64,000 nt of DNA from Pyxidicoccus parkwaysis (lineage in GTDB: Bacteria; Myxococcota; Myxococcia; Myxococcales; Myxococcaceae). Positions 42,416-50,425 of the stretch are shown piece after piece; the stretch's first letter is position 1, and each line of letters opens with the position of its first letter. The stretch is from the NCBI RefSeq assembly GCF_017301735.1, contig NZ_CP071090.1, positions 2,656,001 through 2,720,000 of the forward strand. Reading direction: 5' to 3'. A model generated the notes under the pieces. It saw only the letters and a program-made list of their open reading frames with translations. It was not told the DNA's origin and did no database searches. Position numbers and translations under genes: made by a program.

Positions 42416-43966
42416 TCAATGGACCGCGGGCTGCTCCTCGCTCGGCGGTGCCGCCTCCTCGGGAGGAGGGGCCGTGCTCGCCATCGTCTTCTGTCTCTCC
42501 CGCGCCTTCGCCAGGGCCTGGTCGATGCTGAAGCTCGCGGGCCGCTGGCGGGGAGGGTACTGCTCGAAGGTCTTCAGGAACTCGCCGACGATGGCCTGCG
42601 CGGGGACCATGGCGAACATGCGCTTGGCGGCCCAATCGCCGTAGTACAGCGTCGCGTCCTTGTCGGCCCGCTCGAACGGGTCGCTTCGGAGGTTGAAGAG
42701 CTTCGGGAAGCGCAGCTCCACGAGGGGGTCCTGCCAGACGCTCATTCCATGGGCGCGCTGCTCGAGGAAGACAATCTTCCACGGGCCGACGCGCACCGCC
42801 ATCAGGTCTCCGTCGTCGCTCCAGTAGAAGAAGCCCTTGCGCGGGTTCTCCTCCACGTCACCCTGTAGGAAGGGCAGGAGGTTGTATCCATCGATGTGGA
42901 CCTTGAAGGTCTTGTTCCCGGCCTTGTAGCCCCGCTTGAGCTTCTCGACGATGTCCGGCTCCCCGGCGATGGCGAGCAGCGTGGGCAGCATGTCGGTGTG
43001 CGAGAACATCTCGTTCGAAATCGTCCCCGGCTCGATGACGCCCGGCCAGCGGATGACGCACGGCACGCGCCAGCCTCCCTCCCAGTTGGTGTCCTTCTCG
43101 CCGCGGAAGGGCGTGCTGCCGCCGTCCGGCCAGCTCAGCACCTCGGCACCGTTGTCCGTCGAGTACATGACGATGGTGTCCTCGGTGATGCCCAGCTCGT
43201 CGAGCTTCGCGAGCAACTGTCCGACGTGCTTGTCGTGCTCCACCATGCCGTCCGGGTACAGCCCGAGGCCCGTCACCCCCTGCGACTCCTTCCGTAGGTG
43301 GGTGAAGACGTGCATGCGCGTCGAGTTGAACCACACGAAGAAGGGCTTGCCCGAGGCATGGGAGCGGTCGATGAAGTCGAGGCACGCGGAGGTGAACTCG
43401 TCATCCACCGTCTCCATGCGCTTCTTCGTCAGCGGGCCGGTGTCTTCGATGCGCTGCGTGCCGTCCGGGTTGGCCCAGGCGCGCAGCACGCCGCGCGGGC
43501 CGAAGCGCTTCCGGAAGTTGGGGTCCTTGGGGTAGTCCGGGTTCTCTGGCTCCTCCTCCGCGTTGAGGTGGTAGAGGTTGCCGAAGAACTCGTCGAAGCC
43601 ATGCACGGTGGGGAGGAACTCGTCGCGGTCGCCGAGGTGATTCTTCCCGAACTGGCCGGTGACGTAGCCCAGCGGCTTGAGCAGGTCCGCGATGGTCGGG
43701 TCCTCGGGCTGGAGGCCGAGCTTCGCGCCCGGGAGCCCCACCTTGGTGAGGCCGGTGCGGATGGGGGACTGGCCGGTGATGAAGGCCGCGCGTCCGGCGG
43801 TGCAGCTCTGTTGCCCGTACCAGTCGGTGAACCGGGCGCCCTCGGCCGCGATGCGGTCGATGTTCGGCGTGCGGTAGCCCATGGCCCCCTGGTGGTAGCA
43901 GCTCGGGTTGAACCACCCGATGTCATCGCCCCAGATGATGAGGATGTTCGGTTGCTTTCTCGGCAT
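42416..43966 (-). CDS. Sulfatase, CxAxR type, copy 2
   Basis: This 516-residue sulfatase begins MPRKQPNILIIWGDDIGWFN with no signal peptide. The formylglycine site is Cys55 in QQSCTAGRAA (C-x-A-x-R). Other metal and sulfate contacts lie in MYSTDNG and GEKDTNWEGGWRVPCVIRWPG. The central block from GYVTGQFGKNHLGDRDEF to FGPRGVLR is identical to copy 1 at 23964. CGGGAGA precedes the ATG at 43966. It is divergent from sulfatase 3 across 227 bases. The C-terminus ends in a Pro/Glu-rich tail (PPPEEAAPPSEEQPAVH). The natural substrate is unknown. Confidence 0.93.
   Translation of the reverse strand: MPRKQPNILIIWGDDIGWFNPSCYHQGAMGYRTPNIDRIAAEGARFTDWYGQQSCTAGRAAFITGQSPIRTGLTKVGLPGAKLGLQPEDPTIADLLKPLGYVTGQFGKNHLGDRDEFLPTVHGFDEFFGNLYHLNAEEEPENPDYPKDPNFRKRFGPRGVLRAWANPDGTQRIEDTGPLTKKRMETVDDEFTSACLDFIDRSHASGKPFFVWFNSTRMHVFTHLRKESQGVTGLGLYPDGMVEHDKHVGQLLAKLDELGITEDTIVMYSTDNGAEVLSWPDGGSTPFRGEKDTNWEGGWRVPCVIRWPGVIEPGTISNEMFSHTDMLPTLLAIAGEPDIVEKLKRGYKAGNKTFKVHIDGYNLLPFLQGDVEENPRKGFFYWSDDGDLMAVRVGPWKIVFLEQRAHGMSVWQDPLVELRFPKLFNLRSDPFERADKDATLYYGDWAAKRMFAMVPAQAIVGEFLKTFEQYPPRQRPASFSIDQALAKARERQKTMASTAPPPEEAAPPSEEQPAVH
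43481..43555. repeat. 75-bp identical tract shared with 24960-25034 (sulfatase copy 2)
   Basis: Second member of the identical pair in the two CTAGR sulfatases, same orientation, about 18.5 kb from the first. Confidence 0.85.
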
Positions 43967-44193
43967 GTCGTCTCCCGAAATGTTCCAAACCTGGAGGGAC
44001 TGGAAGGCGCGGAGGAGAGACGGGCGGACGGGAGGTCGTGTCGACTGTCCTCGCACGAGCGTCCGCGCGGACGCGGCACCGGCGGAAGCGTCATGAAGCC
44101 ATGCCTGCCCCTCCCGGTGGGGCCACTGGCCTGCAGTCTCGTGCGACCTAGCTTGCGGAGCTTCAGGCCGTGGCACGGAGGGCGACAGGAACC

Positions 44194-46596
44194 ATGAAGA
44201 AGAATGGCAGACGGCGGGCAGGCGACGCGGCGGCGACTTCTCCCAATGAGACACTCCCGCGCGAGGTCCTCCCCATCCCGGACCGGCTCTACCAGGGCGT
44301 GCGTCCCTTCAGCGCCAGGGACCCGAGCGCGAAGTTCCCGCCCATCGTCCCGCTGCGTCCGCCGGGCGGCGCGCCCAACATCCTCGTCATCCTGCTGGAC
44401 GACGTGGGCTTCGGGGCCTCCAGCGCCTTCGGCGGCGTCATCAACACCCCCACCGCGGAGCGACTCGCGTCGGGAGGTCTCAGGTACAACCGCTTCCACA
44501 CCACGGCGCTGTGCTCACCCACGCGCGCGGCGCTCCTCACCGGGCGCAACCACCACGCGGTGGGCTTCGGCGGCATCACCGAAATCGCCACGTCGTCACC
44601 GGGCTACACCTGCATGCGCCCCAACCACTGCGCGCCGGTGGCTGAAGTCCTCAAGCTCAACGGCTACAGCACCGCGCAGTTCGGCAAGTGCCACGAGGTG
44701 CCCGTGTGGGAGACCAGTCCCGTGGGGCCCTTCGACAGGTGGCCCACCGGCTCCGGCTTCGAGTACTTCTTCGGCTTCGTCGGCGGGGAGACGAACCAGT
44801 ACTACCCGGCGCTGTACGAGAACACCACGCCCGTGGAGCCGGACCGCACGCCGGAGCAGGGCTACCACTTCATGGAGGACATGACGGACCGGGCCATCGA
44901 CTGGGTGCGGCAGCAGAAGGCGCTCACGCCGGACAAGCCCTTCTTCTGCTACTTCGCCCCGGGCGCCACCCATGCTCCGCACCACGTCCCCAAGGCGTGG
45001 GCGGACAAGTACAAGGGCCGCTTCGACGGCGGCTGGGACAAGCTGCGCGAGGACATCTTCGCGCGGCAGAAGAAGCTCGGCGTCATCCCCAAGGACGCCG
45101 TGCTCACCCCACGCCCGAAGGAAATCCCCGCGTGGAATGAGATGCCGGAGAAACTGCGGCCGGTGCTCGCGCGGCAGATGGAGGTCTACGCGGGCTTCCT
45201 CGAGTACGCGGACACGCACGTCGGGCGGCTGATTGACGCGGTGGCGAAGCAGGACATCCTGGAGGACACGCTCGTCTACTACATCATCGGCGACAACGGC
45301 GCGTCCGCCGAGGGCACCCTCAATGGCACGTTCAACGAGGGCCTCATCTTCAACGAAGTCATGGGCGTGGAGACGCCCGACTTCCTCATCCAGCGAATGG
45401 ACAAGTTCGGCACGCCCGAGGCCTACAACCACTACGCGGTGGGCTGGGCGCATGCCATGGACACGCCGTACCAGTGGACCAAGCAGGTGGCGTCGCACTA
45501 CGGCGGCACGCGCAATGGCTGCATCGTCCACTGGCCCCGGGGCATCCAGGCGAAGGGCGAGGTCCGCTCGCAGTTCACCCACGTCATCGACGTGGCACCC
45601 ACGATTCTGGAGGCGGCGGGCCTGCCGCAGCCGATGCTGGTCCACGGCGTCCAGCAGACGCCCATGCAGGGCGTGAGCATGGACTACAGCTTCGACGACG
45701 CGAAGGCGCCGGAGCGGCACCAGACGCAGTACTTCGAGATGTTCGGCAACCGGGGCATCTACCACCAGGGCTGGACGGCGGTGACGCGGCACCGCACGCC
45801 GTGGGAGCCGCAGCCGCTGCGCAGCCTCGAGGACGATGTCTGGGAGCTGTACGACACGACGAAGGACTGGACGCAGGCGAGGGACGTCGCGGCCGAGCTG
45901 CCGGACAAGCTGCGGGAGCTGAAGCAGCTCTTCCTCATCGAGGCCGCGAAGTACTACGTGCTGCCGCTGGATGACCGCGGCGCCGAGCGCTTCAACGCGG
46001 AAATCGCCGGGCGGCCCGAGCTCATCCAGGGCGACTCGCAGGTGCTGTCGGGCTCCATGCGGCGGCTCAGCGAGAACTCGATGCTGAACATCAAGAACAA
46101 GTCGCACTCCGTCACCGCCGAGGTGGAGATACCGGACGGTGGGGCCAACGGCGTCATCGTCACCCAGGGCGGCGCGTTCGGCGGCTGGTGCCTCTTCGTG
46201 CGCGGGGGCCGGCTGCAGTACTGCTACAACTACGGCGGGCTGAGCCGCTCCTACGTCGAGGCCGACCGCGTGATTCCGGCGGGCACGCACCAGGTCCGCA
46301 TGGAGTTCAAGTACGACGGCGGCGGCGTGGGCAAGGGCGGCGACGTGACGCTCTACGTGGACGGCAAGAAGGTGGGCCGTGGCCGGGTGGAGCAGACGCT
46401 GGCCTATACGCTGTCCCTCGATGAGACGGCCGACGTGGGCATGGAGCTGGGCTCGCCCGTGGCGGAGGGCTTCCACAACGGCGACAGCAGATTCACCGGC
46501 CGGGTGAAGTGGGTGCAGCTCGACAAGGGGCGGGAGGACTTCGACCACTTCCTCTCGCCCCAGGAGCGCTTCCGCCAGGCGATGGCCCGGCAGTAG
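44194..46596 (+). CDS. Large arylsulfatase, canonical CxPxR type, with C-terminal beta-sandwich
   Basis: This 800-residue sulfatase has the catalytic Cys107 in TTALCSPTRAALLTGRNHH, the normal C-x-P-x-R motif. The N-terminal metal site is APNILVILLDDVGFG; IIGDNGASAEG and GCIVHWPRGIQ complete the centre. Residues about 620-780 form a beta-sandwich (HSVTAEVEIPDGGANGVIV, GGWCLFVRGGRLQYCYNYGG, VTLYVDGKKVGRGRV), as in the long 750-800 residue arylsulfatases. No signal peptide. The start is ATG 44194; a GTG at 44170 is in frame and would add eight residues. It is divergent from sulfatase copy 2 and ends at a strong hairpin. It is only distantly related to the two CTAGR sulfatases. Confidence 0.95.
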   Translation: MKKNGRRRAGDAAATSPNETLPREVLPIPDRLYQGVRPFSARDPSAKFPPIVPLRPPGGAPNILVILLDDVGFGASSAFGGVINTPTAERLASGGLRYNRFHTTALCSPTRAALLTGRNHHAVGFGGITEIATSSPGYTCMRPNHCAPVAEVLKLNGYSTAQFGKCHEVPVWETSPVGPFDRWPTGSGFEYFFGFVGGETNQYYPALYENTTPVEPDRTPEQGYHFMEDMTDRAIDWVRQQKALTPDKPFFCYFAPGATHAPHHVPKAWADKYKGRFDGGWDKLREDIFARQKKLGVIPKDAVLTPRPKEIPAWNEMPEKLRPVLARQMEVYAGFLEYADTHVGRLIDAVAKQDILEDTLVYYIIGDNGASAEGTLNGTFNEGLIFNEVMGVETPDFLIQRMDKFGTPEAYNHYAVGWAHAMDTPYQWTKQVASHYGGTRNGCIVHWPRGIQAKGEVRSQFTHVIDVAPTILEAAGLPQPMLVHGVQQTPMQGVSMDYSFDDAKAPERHQTQYFEMFGNRGIYHQGWTAVTRHRTPWEPQPLRSLEDDVWELYDTTKDWTQARDVAAELPDKLRELKQLFLIEAAKYYVLPLDDRGAERFNAEIAGRPELIQGDSQVLSGSMRRLSENSMLNIKNKSHSVTAEVEIPDGGANGVIVTQGGAFGGWCLFVRGGRLQYCYNYGGLSRSYVEADRVIPAGTHQVRMEFKYDGGGVGKGGDVTLYVDGKKVGRGRVEQTLAYTLSLDETADVGMELGSPVAEGFHNGDSRFTGRVKWVQLDKGREDFDHFLSPQERFRQAMARQ

Positions 46597-46603
46597 GCCG
46601 CCG

Positions 46604-46647
46604 CGCTCCGAGCGGTGGGACGTCAGTGCGCCCCACCGCTTGGAGCG
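46604..46647. terminator. 16-bp inverted repeat between convergent genes, likely two-way terminator
   Basis: CGCTCCGAGCGGTGGG (46604-46619) pairs with CCCACCGCTTGGAGCG (46632-46647) through 16 pairs with a single G-T wobble and a 12-base loop. It starts 8 bases past the arylsulfatase stop and ends 7 bases from the stop of the facing DUF6515-like gene. Confidence 0.75.
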
Positions 46648-46653
46648 TCAGGG

Positions 46654-47064
46654 CTATTCCTTCACGTAGACGAGCGTCTCTCCCTGGTAGTAGGGGCGGT
46701 AGCGGACGGCGCCGCACTGCTGGTAGGTGATGCCGTTCACCGTCGTGGCCCCGCAGCCCGTGGGGAGGGCGGTGACGTAGCTGACGCCCACGGGGATGGT
46801 TGCAATGCCCACGCCCACCGCCGCGGCGCCGTAACCGTACGCGCCATAGCCCCCGGAATGCCGCGCGGCCGTGCGCCGCGAGGTGCGCCGTGCCACGCGG
46901 CGCGAGGTGCCGTACTGGGCCAGGGTGATTTGCGGGGCGAGGTCTTTCGGGAGCGCGCTGGCCTCCAGGGCGAGGGCCGTCTCAGGGAGCAGTCCTGCCA
47001 GGGCGGAGAGGCCCAACAACAGCGCGGCCGCGCGGCGGCGGCTCTTGAGTGTGTCCATTCTCAT
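46654..47064 (-). CDS. Exported DUF6515-like small protein
   Basis: This 136-residue protein has a signal peptide (RRRAAALLLGLSALAGLLPETALA), an Arg-rich basic patch (RRVARRTSRRTAARH), a Gly/Tyr run (GGYGAYGYGAAAVGVG) and the ending VNGITYQQCGAVRYRPYYQGETLVYVKE, the pattern of DUF6515 proteins. Function unknown. Its ATG overlaps the stop of the DUF2092 gene by 4 bases (ATGA), so the two are one translational unit. It converges on the arylsulfatase gene. Confidence 0.75.
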   Translation of the reverse strand: MRMDTLKSRRRAAALLLGLSALAGLLPETALALEASALPKDLAPQITLAQYGTSRRVARRTSRRTAARHSGGYGAYGYGAAAVGVGIATIPVGVSYVTALPTGCGATTVNGITYQQCGAVRYRPYYQGETLVYVKE

Positions 47065-47957
47065 TTCCCACCTCCCTGTGGCTCTTCGCCCTGCGACTGC
47101 TCGCCTTGTGACTGCTCGCCCTGTGACTTCCCCGCTTGCGAGGACTGCGCGAGGAACGACACCTTCATGGCATCGGCGGGGGGCGAGAACCGGAACTCGT
47201 CCTGCGCGAAGCGGGGCGACAAATCCCAGCCGGACAGGGTGACGGCGTACTGCGGGCCTCCAGTCACGTCCCGGGTGGTGATGACGTACCTGCGCGGCAG
47301 GGGACGGTCGCCGTCCTCGACCCAGAGCTCCCAGTCCACGCCGTCGCGGTTGCGGAACGCGAGGTGGTGGACGGGCACGCCGTTCAACATGGAGCGGCCG
47401 AGGTAGTTGCCGCAGACGATGTCCTCGGAGAGGGCGGCGTAGGGGTTGCTGACGAGGAGGTCCGCGCCGGGCGTGTCGAGGCCGAGCTGCTCGGAGGCGA
47501 CGTCGAGGGTGTCGTCGAGGTTGGACGGCATCGGCGCGGTGGCGTAGGCGTTGTTGGTCTCGCCGAAGAGGGTGAGCTGGCGGCCGTCGTAGTAGAGGTG
47601 AAGGCGGGCGAGGTCACCGGAGCGGTCCACGCGGAGCCGGTCCGGACGCTGTACGTGCACGTCACCCGAGCGGTTGAGCTGGATCTTCTGTCCCGACTCG
47701 AGGACGAGGTCTCGGGTTCCATCGATGTGGACGGAGAACTCGCGCTGCTGGGCGAGGAAGTCGCCCATCTTTCGCAGGAGGCGGTCGGCCCTGGGGTCGA
47801 CCTGCGAGGACTGTTGTGAGGACTGCTGTGAGGCCTGCTCGCCGGAGGCTTTCGCCTGCTGCGCGCTCGCGAGCGGGGGAGCTGCCGCCAGCAGCACGGT
47901 GAGCACGAGCCCCCACCGTCCCTTGCCCGGCCTCCATGAGCTTCGTGTGACTGCCAT
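47061..47957 (-). CDS. DUF2092 periplasmic protein
   Basis: This 298-residue protein has a signal (WGLVLTVLLAAAPPLASAQ), a Gln/Ser-rich spacer (SQQSSQQSSQ), and the DUF2092 core: DPRADRLLRKMGDFLAQQREFSVHIDGTRD is split across the start, then LQLNRSGDVHVQRPDRLRVDR, LYYDGRQLTLFG, NYAT-like and WELWVEDGDRPLPRRYVIT. The fold resembles LolA/LolB-like lipoprotein carriers, so lipid or glycolipid handling in the periplasm is possible. The end has tandem repeats of SQGEQ. AGGAGGTG lies 5 bases before the ATG at 47957. It is translationally coupled to the DUF6515-like gene and divergent from the SitA-like toxin gene. Confidence 0.85.
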   Translation of the reverse strand: MAVTRSSWRPGKGRWGLVLTVLLAAAPPLASAQQAKASGEQASQQSSQQSSQVDPRADRLLRKMGDFLAQQREFSVHIDGTRDLVLESGQKIQLNRSGDVHVQRPDRLRVDRSGDLARLHLYYDGRQLTLFGETNNAYATAPMPSNLDDTLDVASEQLGLDTPGADLLVSNPYAALSEDIVCGNYLGRSMLNGVPVHHLAFRNRDGVDWELWVEDGDRPLPRRYVITTRDVTGGPQYAVTLSGWDLSPRFAQDEFRFSPPADAMKVSFLAQSSQAGKSQGEQSQGEQSQGEEPQGGGK

Positions 47958-48179
47958 GCGCACCTCCTGTGTGCTGAGGAACGTTGCAAAGCTGAGGGTG
48001 GCAGGGAGCCGGGGAAGAGAGGCGGGCGGGCAGGAGGTCGAGACACCCCCTCGTTCATGAGGAGGCGGGAGATGGCTCGTGACGGACGCGGGGGTGGGGC
48101 GGGCTGCTGGATGCGCGCCCGTGTGCCTACGAGCGCATGCCATAGTGTCCGGCCTTCAGACTGTGGACCGGAGCTTCGG

Positions 48180-49520
48180 ATGCGGCTGCCTTGGTTGGTG
48201 CTTGCTCTGCTGTGGACGCTGGGCGGCTGCGGCGGCACCACGAGAGTCGTCCGGCTCGACACGGGTCGAGATTCCTCCGTTGTCCATGTTCCCAGCTCGG
48301 AAGGAGTCGCTCGGCCCATCGCGCTCGATGGCGATGACTTGAAGACGGCCGTGGCGCGGTTGGCCGGGAGTCTTCGCCTGACTCAGCGGCCCCAGGAGGC
48401 GGCTCGACTCTTGTTCGAGGTGGGCTCGAGGAGTGGCTCGTATCTCTTCGATGCGAGGAACCGGCGCCTGACGCCGCTCGGCCCGGGTGAGTCCCTGGTC
48501 GCCGCCGACGCTCTTCCATTCGAGGTGGAGCTGACGCGCGCGTACCTGCGCTGGTGCGAGCGGACTCACCGCCAGGGGGACTGCCTGGGGTTGTTGAAGG
48601 AGAGTCCGTCGGTCACGGGAGATGCACGCTTCGCCCTCGCGCTGGCCCTGGCGAAGGGCGCCGTGATGGATGAGTTGTGGGAGGCCGTCAAAGGCATGGC
48701 CCACCCCGAGGCCATGATGCAGGCGGCCTTGTGGACGGCGGCCACCTACGCACTGCTCTGGACGGTGCCGGAGCCCGCGACAAAGGGCGTGGCGGCGGTG
48801 CTCTCGGCGGCGCTCATCATCTACGTGGGCGTCGATACCTTCTGGGAGCTCATCCAGGGGTTCCGGAACTTGATGGCCGAGTCCGACCGGGCGGTGACGT
48901 TCGATGAGCTACGCGATGCGGGCGAGCGCTTCGGGAAGGTGATGGGCCGGAACGCAGCGCGGGCGTTCGTGATGCTGGCCACGGCGGCCATCGGATGCAC
49001 GGGAGCCACGCTGGGCGCGAAGCTGCAGGGACTGCCCGGGGCCTCGCGGGCGGCGGTGCGGGCCGGGTCGCAGGCTGGAGTGGTGTACTCGGCGGTGGGG
49101 CAGGTCGAGACAGTGGCCGTGGCCGCGGACGGGTTCACCTTCGCCCTCGCGCCAGGGGCCGTGGCCATGTCGTCCCAGGGTCCACGAGGGACTGGTGCGA
49201 GTCAGCACGGCATCAGGGCGTGGGGCTCCTATAGTGGCTTCAAGAATGCGATGGGCTCGGCGGGGCCGGGCAAGCAGTGGCACCATATTGTTGAGCAGAC
49301 GCCCGGGAATGTGAATCGGTTTGGCCCCGACGCCATTCACAATACAGAGAATGTCATCGCAATAGACAAGCAGATTCACGAGAGAATCAGCGCGTTCTAC
49401 TCCTCCAAGCAGCGCATTGCTGGAGGCAAGGTCGTACGTGAGTGGCTTCGCGAGCAGTCCTACGAACAACAACGAGACTTCGGGCTTCAGATTCTCAGGC
49501 AGTTTGGTGCCATCCCATGA
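48180..49520 (+). CDS. SitA-like polymorphic toxin lipoprotein with C-terminal HNH-type nuclease domain
   Basis: This 446-residue lipoprotein (lipobox LGGC) has the layout of myxobacterial SitA toxins, delivered to sibling cells by TraA/TraB-dependent outer-membrane exchange. Residues about 15-340 are the conserved carrier: TTRVVRLDTG, LTRAYLRWCERTHRQGDCLGLL, a hydrophobic pair of helices (WTAATYALLWTVPEPATKGVAAVLSAALIIYVG), FWELIQGFRNLMAES. The tip (about 350-446) has KQWHHIVEQTPGNVNRFGPDAIHNTENVIAID, split here, a His-rich nuclease pattern of the HNH/endonuclease VII group. Composition changes inside the gene: 82% G+C at 49021-49080 versus 48% at 49321-49380 by hand count, as expected for swapped tips. 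Start ATG 48180 has GGAG 6 bases upstream. Its stop overlaps the immunity-gene start by 4 bases. Confidence 0.85.
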   Translation: MRLPWLVLALLWTLGGCGGTTRVVRLDTGRDSSVVHVPSSEGVARPIALDGDDLKTAVARLAGSLRLTQRPQEAARLLFEVGSRSGSYLFDARNRRLTPLGPGESLVAADALPFEVELTRAYLRWCERTHRQGDCLGLLKESPSVTGDARFALALALAKGAVMDELWEAVKGMAHPEAMMQAALWTAATYALLWTVPEPATKGVAAVLSAALIIYVGVDTFWELIQGFRNLMAESDRAVTFDELRDAGERFGKVMGRNAARAFVMLATAAIGCTGATLGAKLQGLPGASRAAVRAGSQAGVVYSAVGQVETVAVAADGFTFALAPGAVAMSSQGPRGTGASQHGIRAWGSYSGFKNAMGSAGPGKQWHHIVEQTPGNVNRFGPDAIHNTENVIAIDKQIHERISAFYSSKQRIAGGKVVREWLREQSYEQQRDFGLQILRQFGAIP

Positions 49521-49888
49521 AGGCAGATGATTGGAAGGGCCTCACCACCGAGGCGTTGATAGAGAAGTACAGGGAGGCGACCGCGAGTCACGGTCGCTTG
49601 CTCGACGCGCGAAAGACACGGGCTGCGAACAAGGAGTACGACCGCGCCGCTTCAATCGAAGTAGAGCTGAGAACACGAGGTCCGGAGGCCGTCGAACGCA
49701 TCGCCGAACTGCTCAATGACCCAGAGCCCGGAACGAGGTTCTGGGCTGCTCTGGTCGCCCTGAGATTCGCTCCTGCGAAAGGGGCGCGTGTGCTCGCAGA
49801 GCTCGCAACGCCCCCACTGAGCATGGTCGGCCTGAGCGCGGCGATGACGCTCGAACAGTGGAAGAGTGGTGCATACAAACCGGAGTGA
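49517..49888 (+). CDS. DUF2019 protein, likely immunity to the nuclease toxin (first copy)
   Basis: This 123-residue soluble protein matches the DUF2019 family (EALIEKYREATASHGRLL, EYDRAASIEVELRTRGPEAVERIAELLNDPEPGTRFWAALVALRFAP split, MTLEQWKSG near the end), HEAT-like helical repeats. Its start ATG overlaps the toxin stop (ATGA), and no signal peptide is present, as expected for a cytoplasmic immunity protein that blocks the nuclease tip. The cognate relation is inferred from position. Lower G+C than the toxin carrier region. Confidence 0.8.
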   Translation: MKADDWKGLTTEALIEKYREATASHGRLLDARKTRAANKEYDRAASIEVELRTRGPEAVERIAELLNDPEPGTRFWAALVALRFAPAKGARVLAELATPPLSMVGLSAAMTLEQWKSGAYKPE

Positions 49889-49891
49889 TGA

Positions 49892-50006
49892 GAAAGACGG
49901 CACCTGGACTCTCGCCCCGGCGTCGGGCCACACCATCTGCACAACACCGACAACGTCATTCTTTCGGACGGGTCGCCATTGAAAACATCGGAAAGGAAAT
50001 GCGGCG
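49892..50006 (+). pseudogene. Decayed nuclease-tip fragment (fossil toxin C-terminus)
   Basis: Between the two DUF2019 genes the frame from 49892 reads ...RPGVGPHHLHNTDNVILSDG, matching the toxin tip GPDAIHNTENVIAID over twelve positions (GPxxxHNTxNVI, first codon of GP at 49925). After a frame change, GRVAIENIGKEMRR from 49969 looks like the C-terminal end of similar tips. There is no start codon, no lipoprotein carrier, and a stop lies just before. It is the remnant of a second, displaced toxin tip that belonged to the downstream DUF2019 gene. Interpretation is mine; the resemblance is visible directly. Confidence 0.6.
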
Positions 50007-50357
50007 ATGCTGTTGGAAGAACTTGTCAGAGAATTCGCCGACAACGTGGCCGCGCAGACCGATGCAATCTGGCGAGGAGATGCCGCGACCGGAAACAAGC
50101 ATGCGAAGAAGTACAGCGCCGCATTCGACAAGCTCCGCGAGCAGGGCGATGCCGGGCGCGAGGCGATGACTGTGCTGCTCCAGCATCCGGGCATGGACGT
50201 TCGCGTCATGGCCGCCGCCTATCTGCTGCGCTACCGGACGCAGGATGCCAGGAGTGTCTTGGAGGAGGCCGCCAAGGAGGAGGGATTCGTCCCCTTCAAA
50301 GCGGCACAGGCGTTGAAGCGCTGGGAAGAAGGGACCTGGGCCCTCGACCCGGAGTAA
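50007..50357 (+). CDS. DUF2019 protein, orphan immunity candidate (second copy)
   Basis: This 116-residue protein is a second DUF2019 member: MLLEELVREFADNVAAQTDAI, AFDKLREQGDAGREAMTVLLQHPGMDVRVMAAAYLLRY (split) and FKAAQALKRWEEGTW. It differs strongly from the copy upstream, consistent with a different partner. AAAGGA lies 9 bases before the ATG at 50007. The likely partner survives only as the fragment at 49892-50006. It may protect against a toxin the lineage no longer makes. It stops 68 bases before the PKS gene. Confidence 0.75.
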   Translation: MLLEELVREFADNVAAQTDAIWRGDAATGNKHAKKYSAAFDKLREQGDAGREAMTVLLQHPGMDVRVMAAAYLLRYRTQDARSVLEEAAKEEGFVPFKAAQALKRWEEGTWALDPE

Positions 50358-50425
50358 CCAGCCTCGTAAACACATCACACTCCGTGTGCGACGGGCTGTG
50401 ACGGGACTCGTGGCACCATGCGCGC

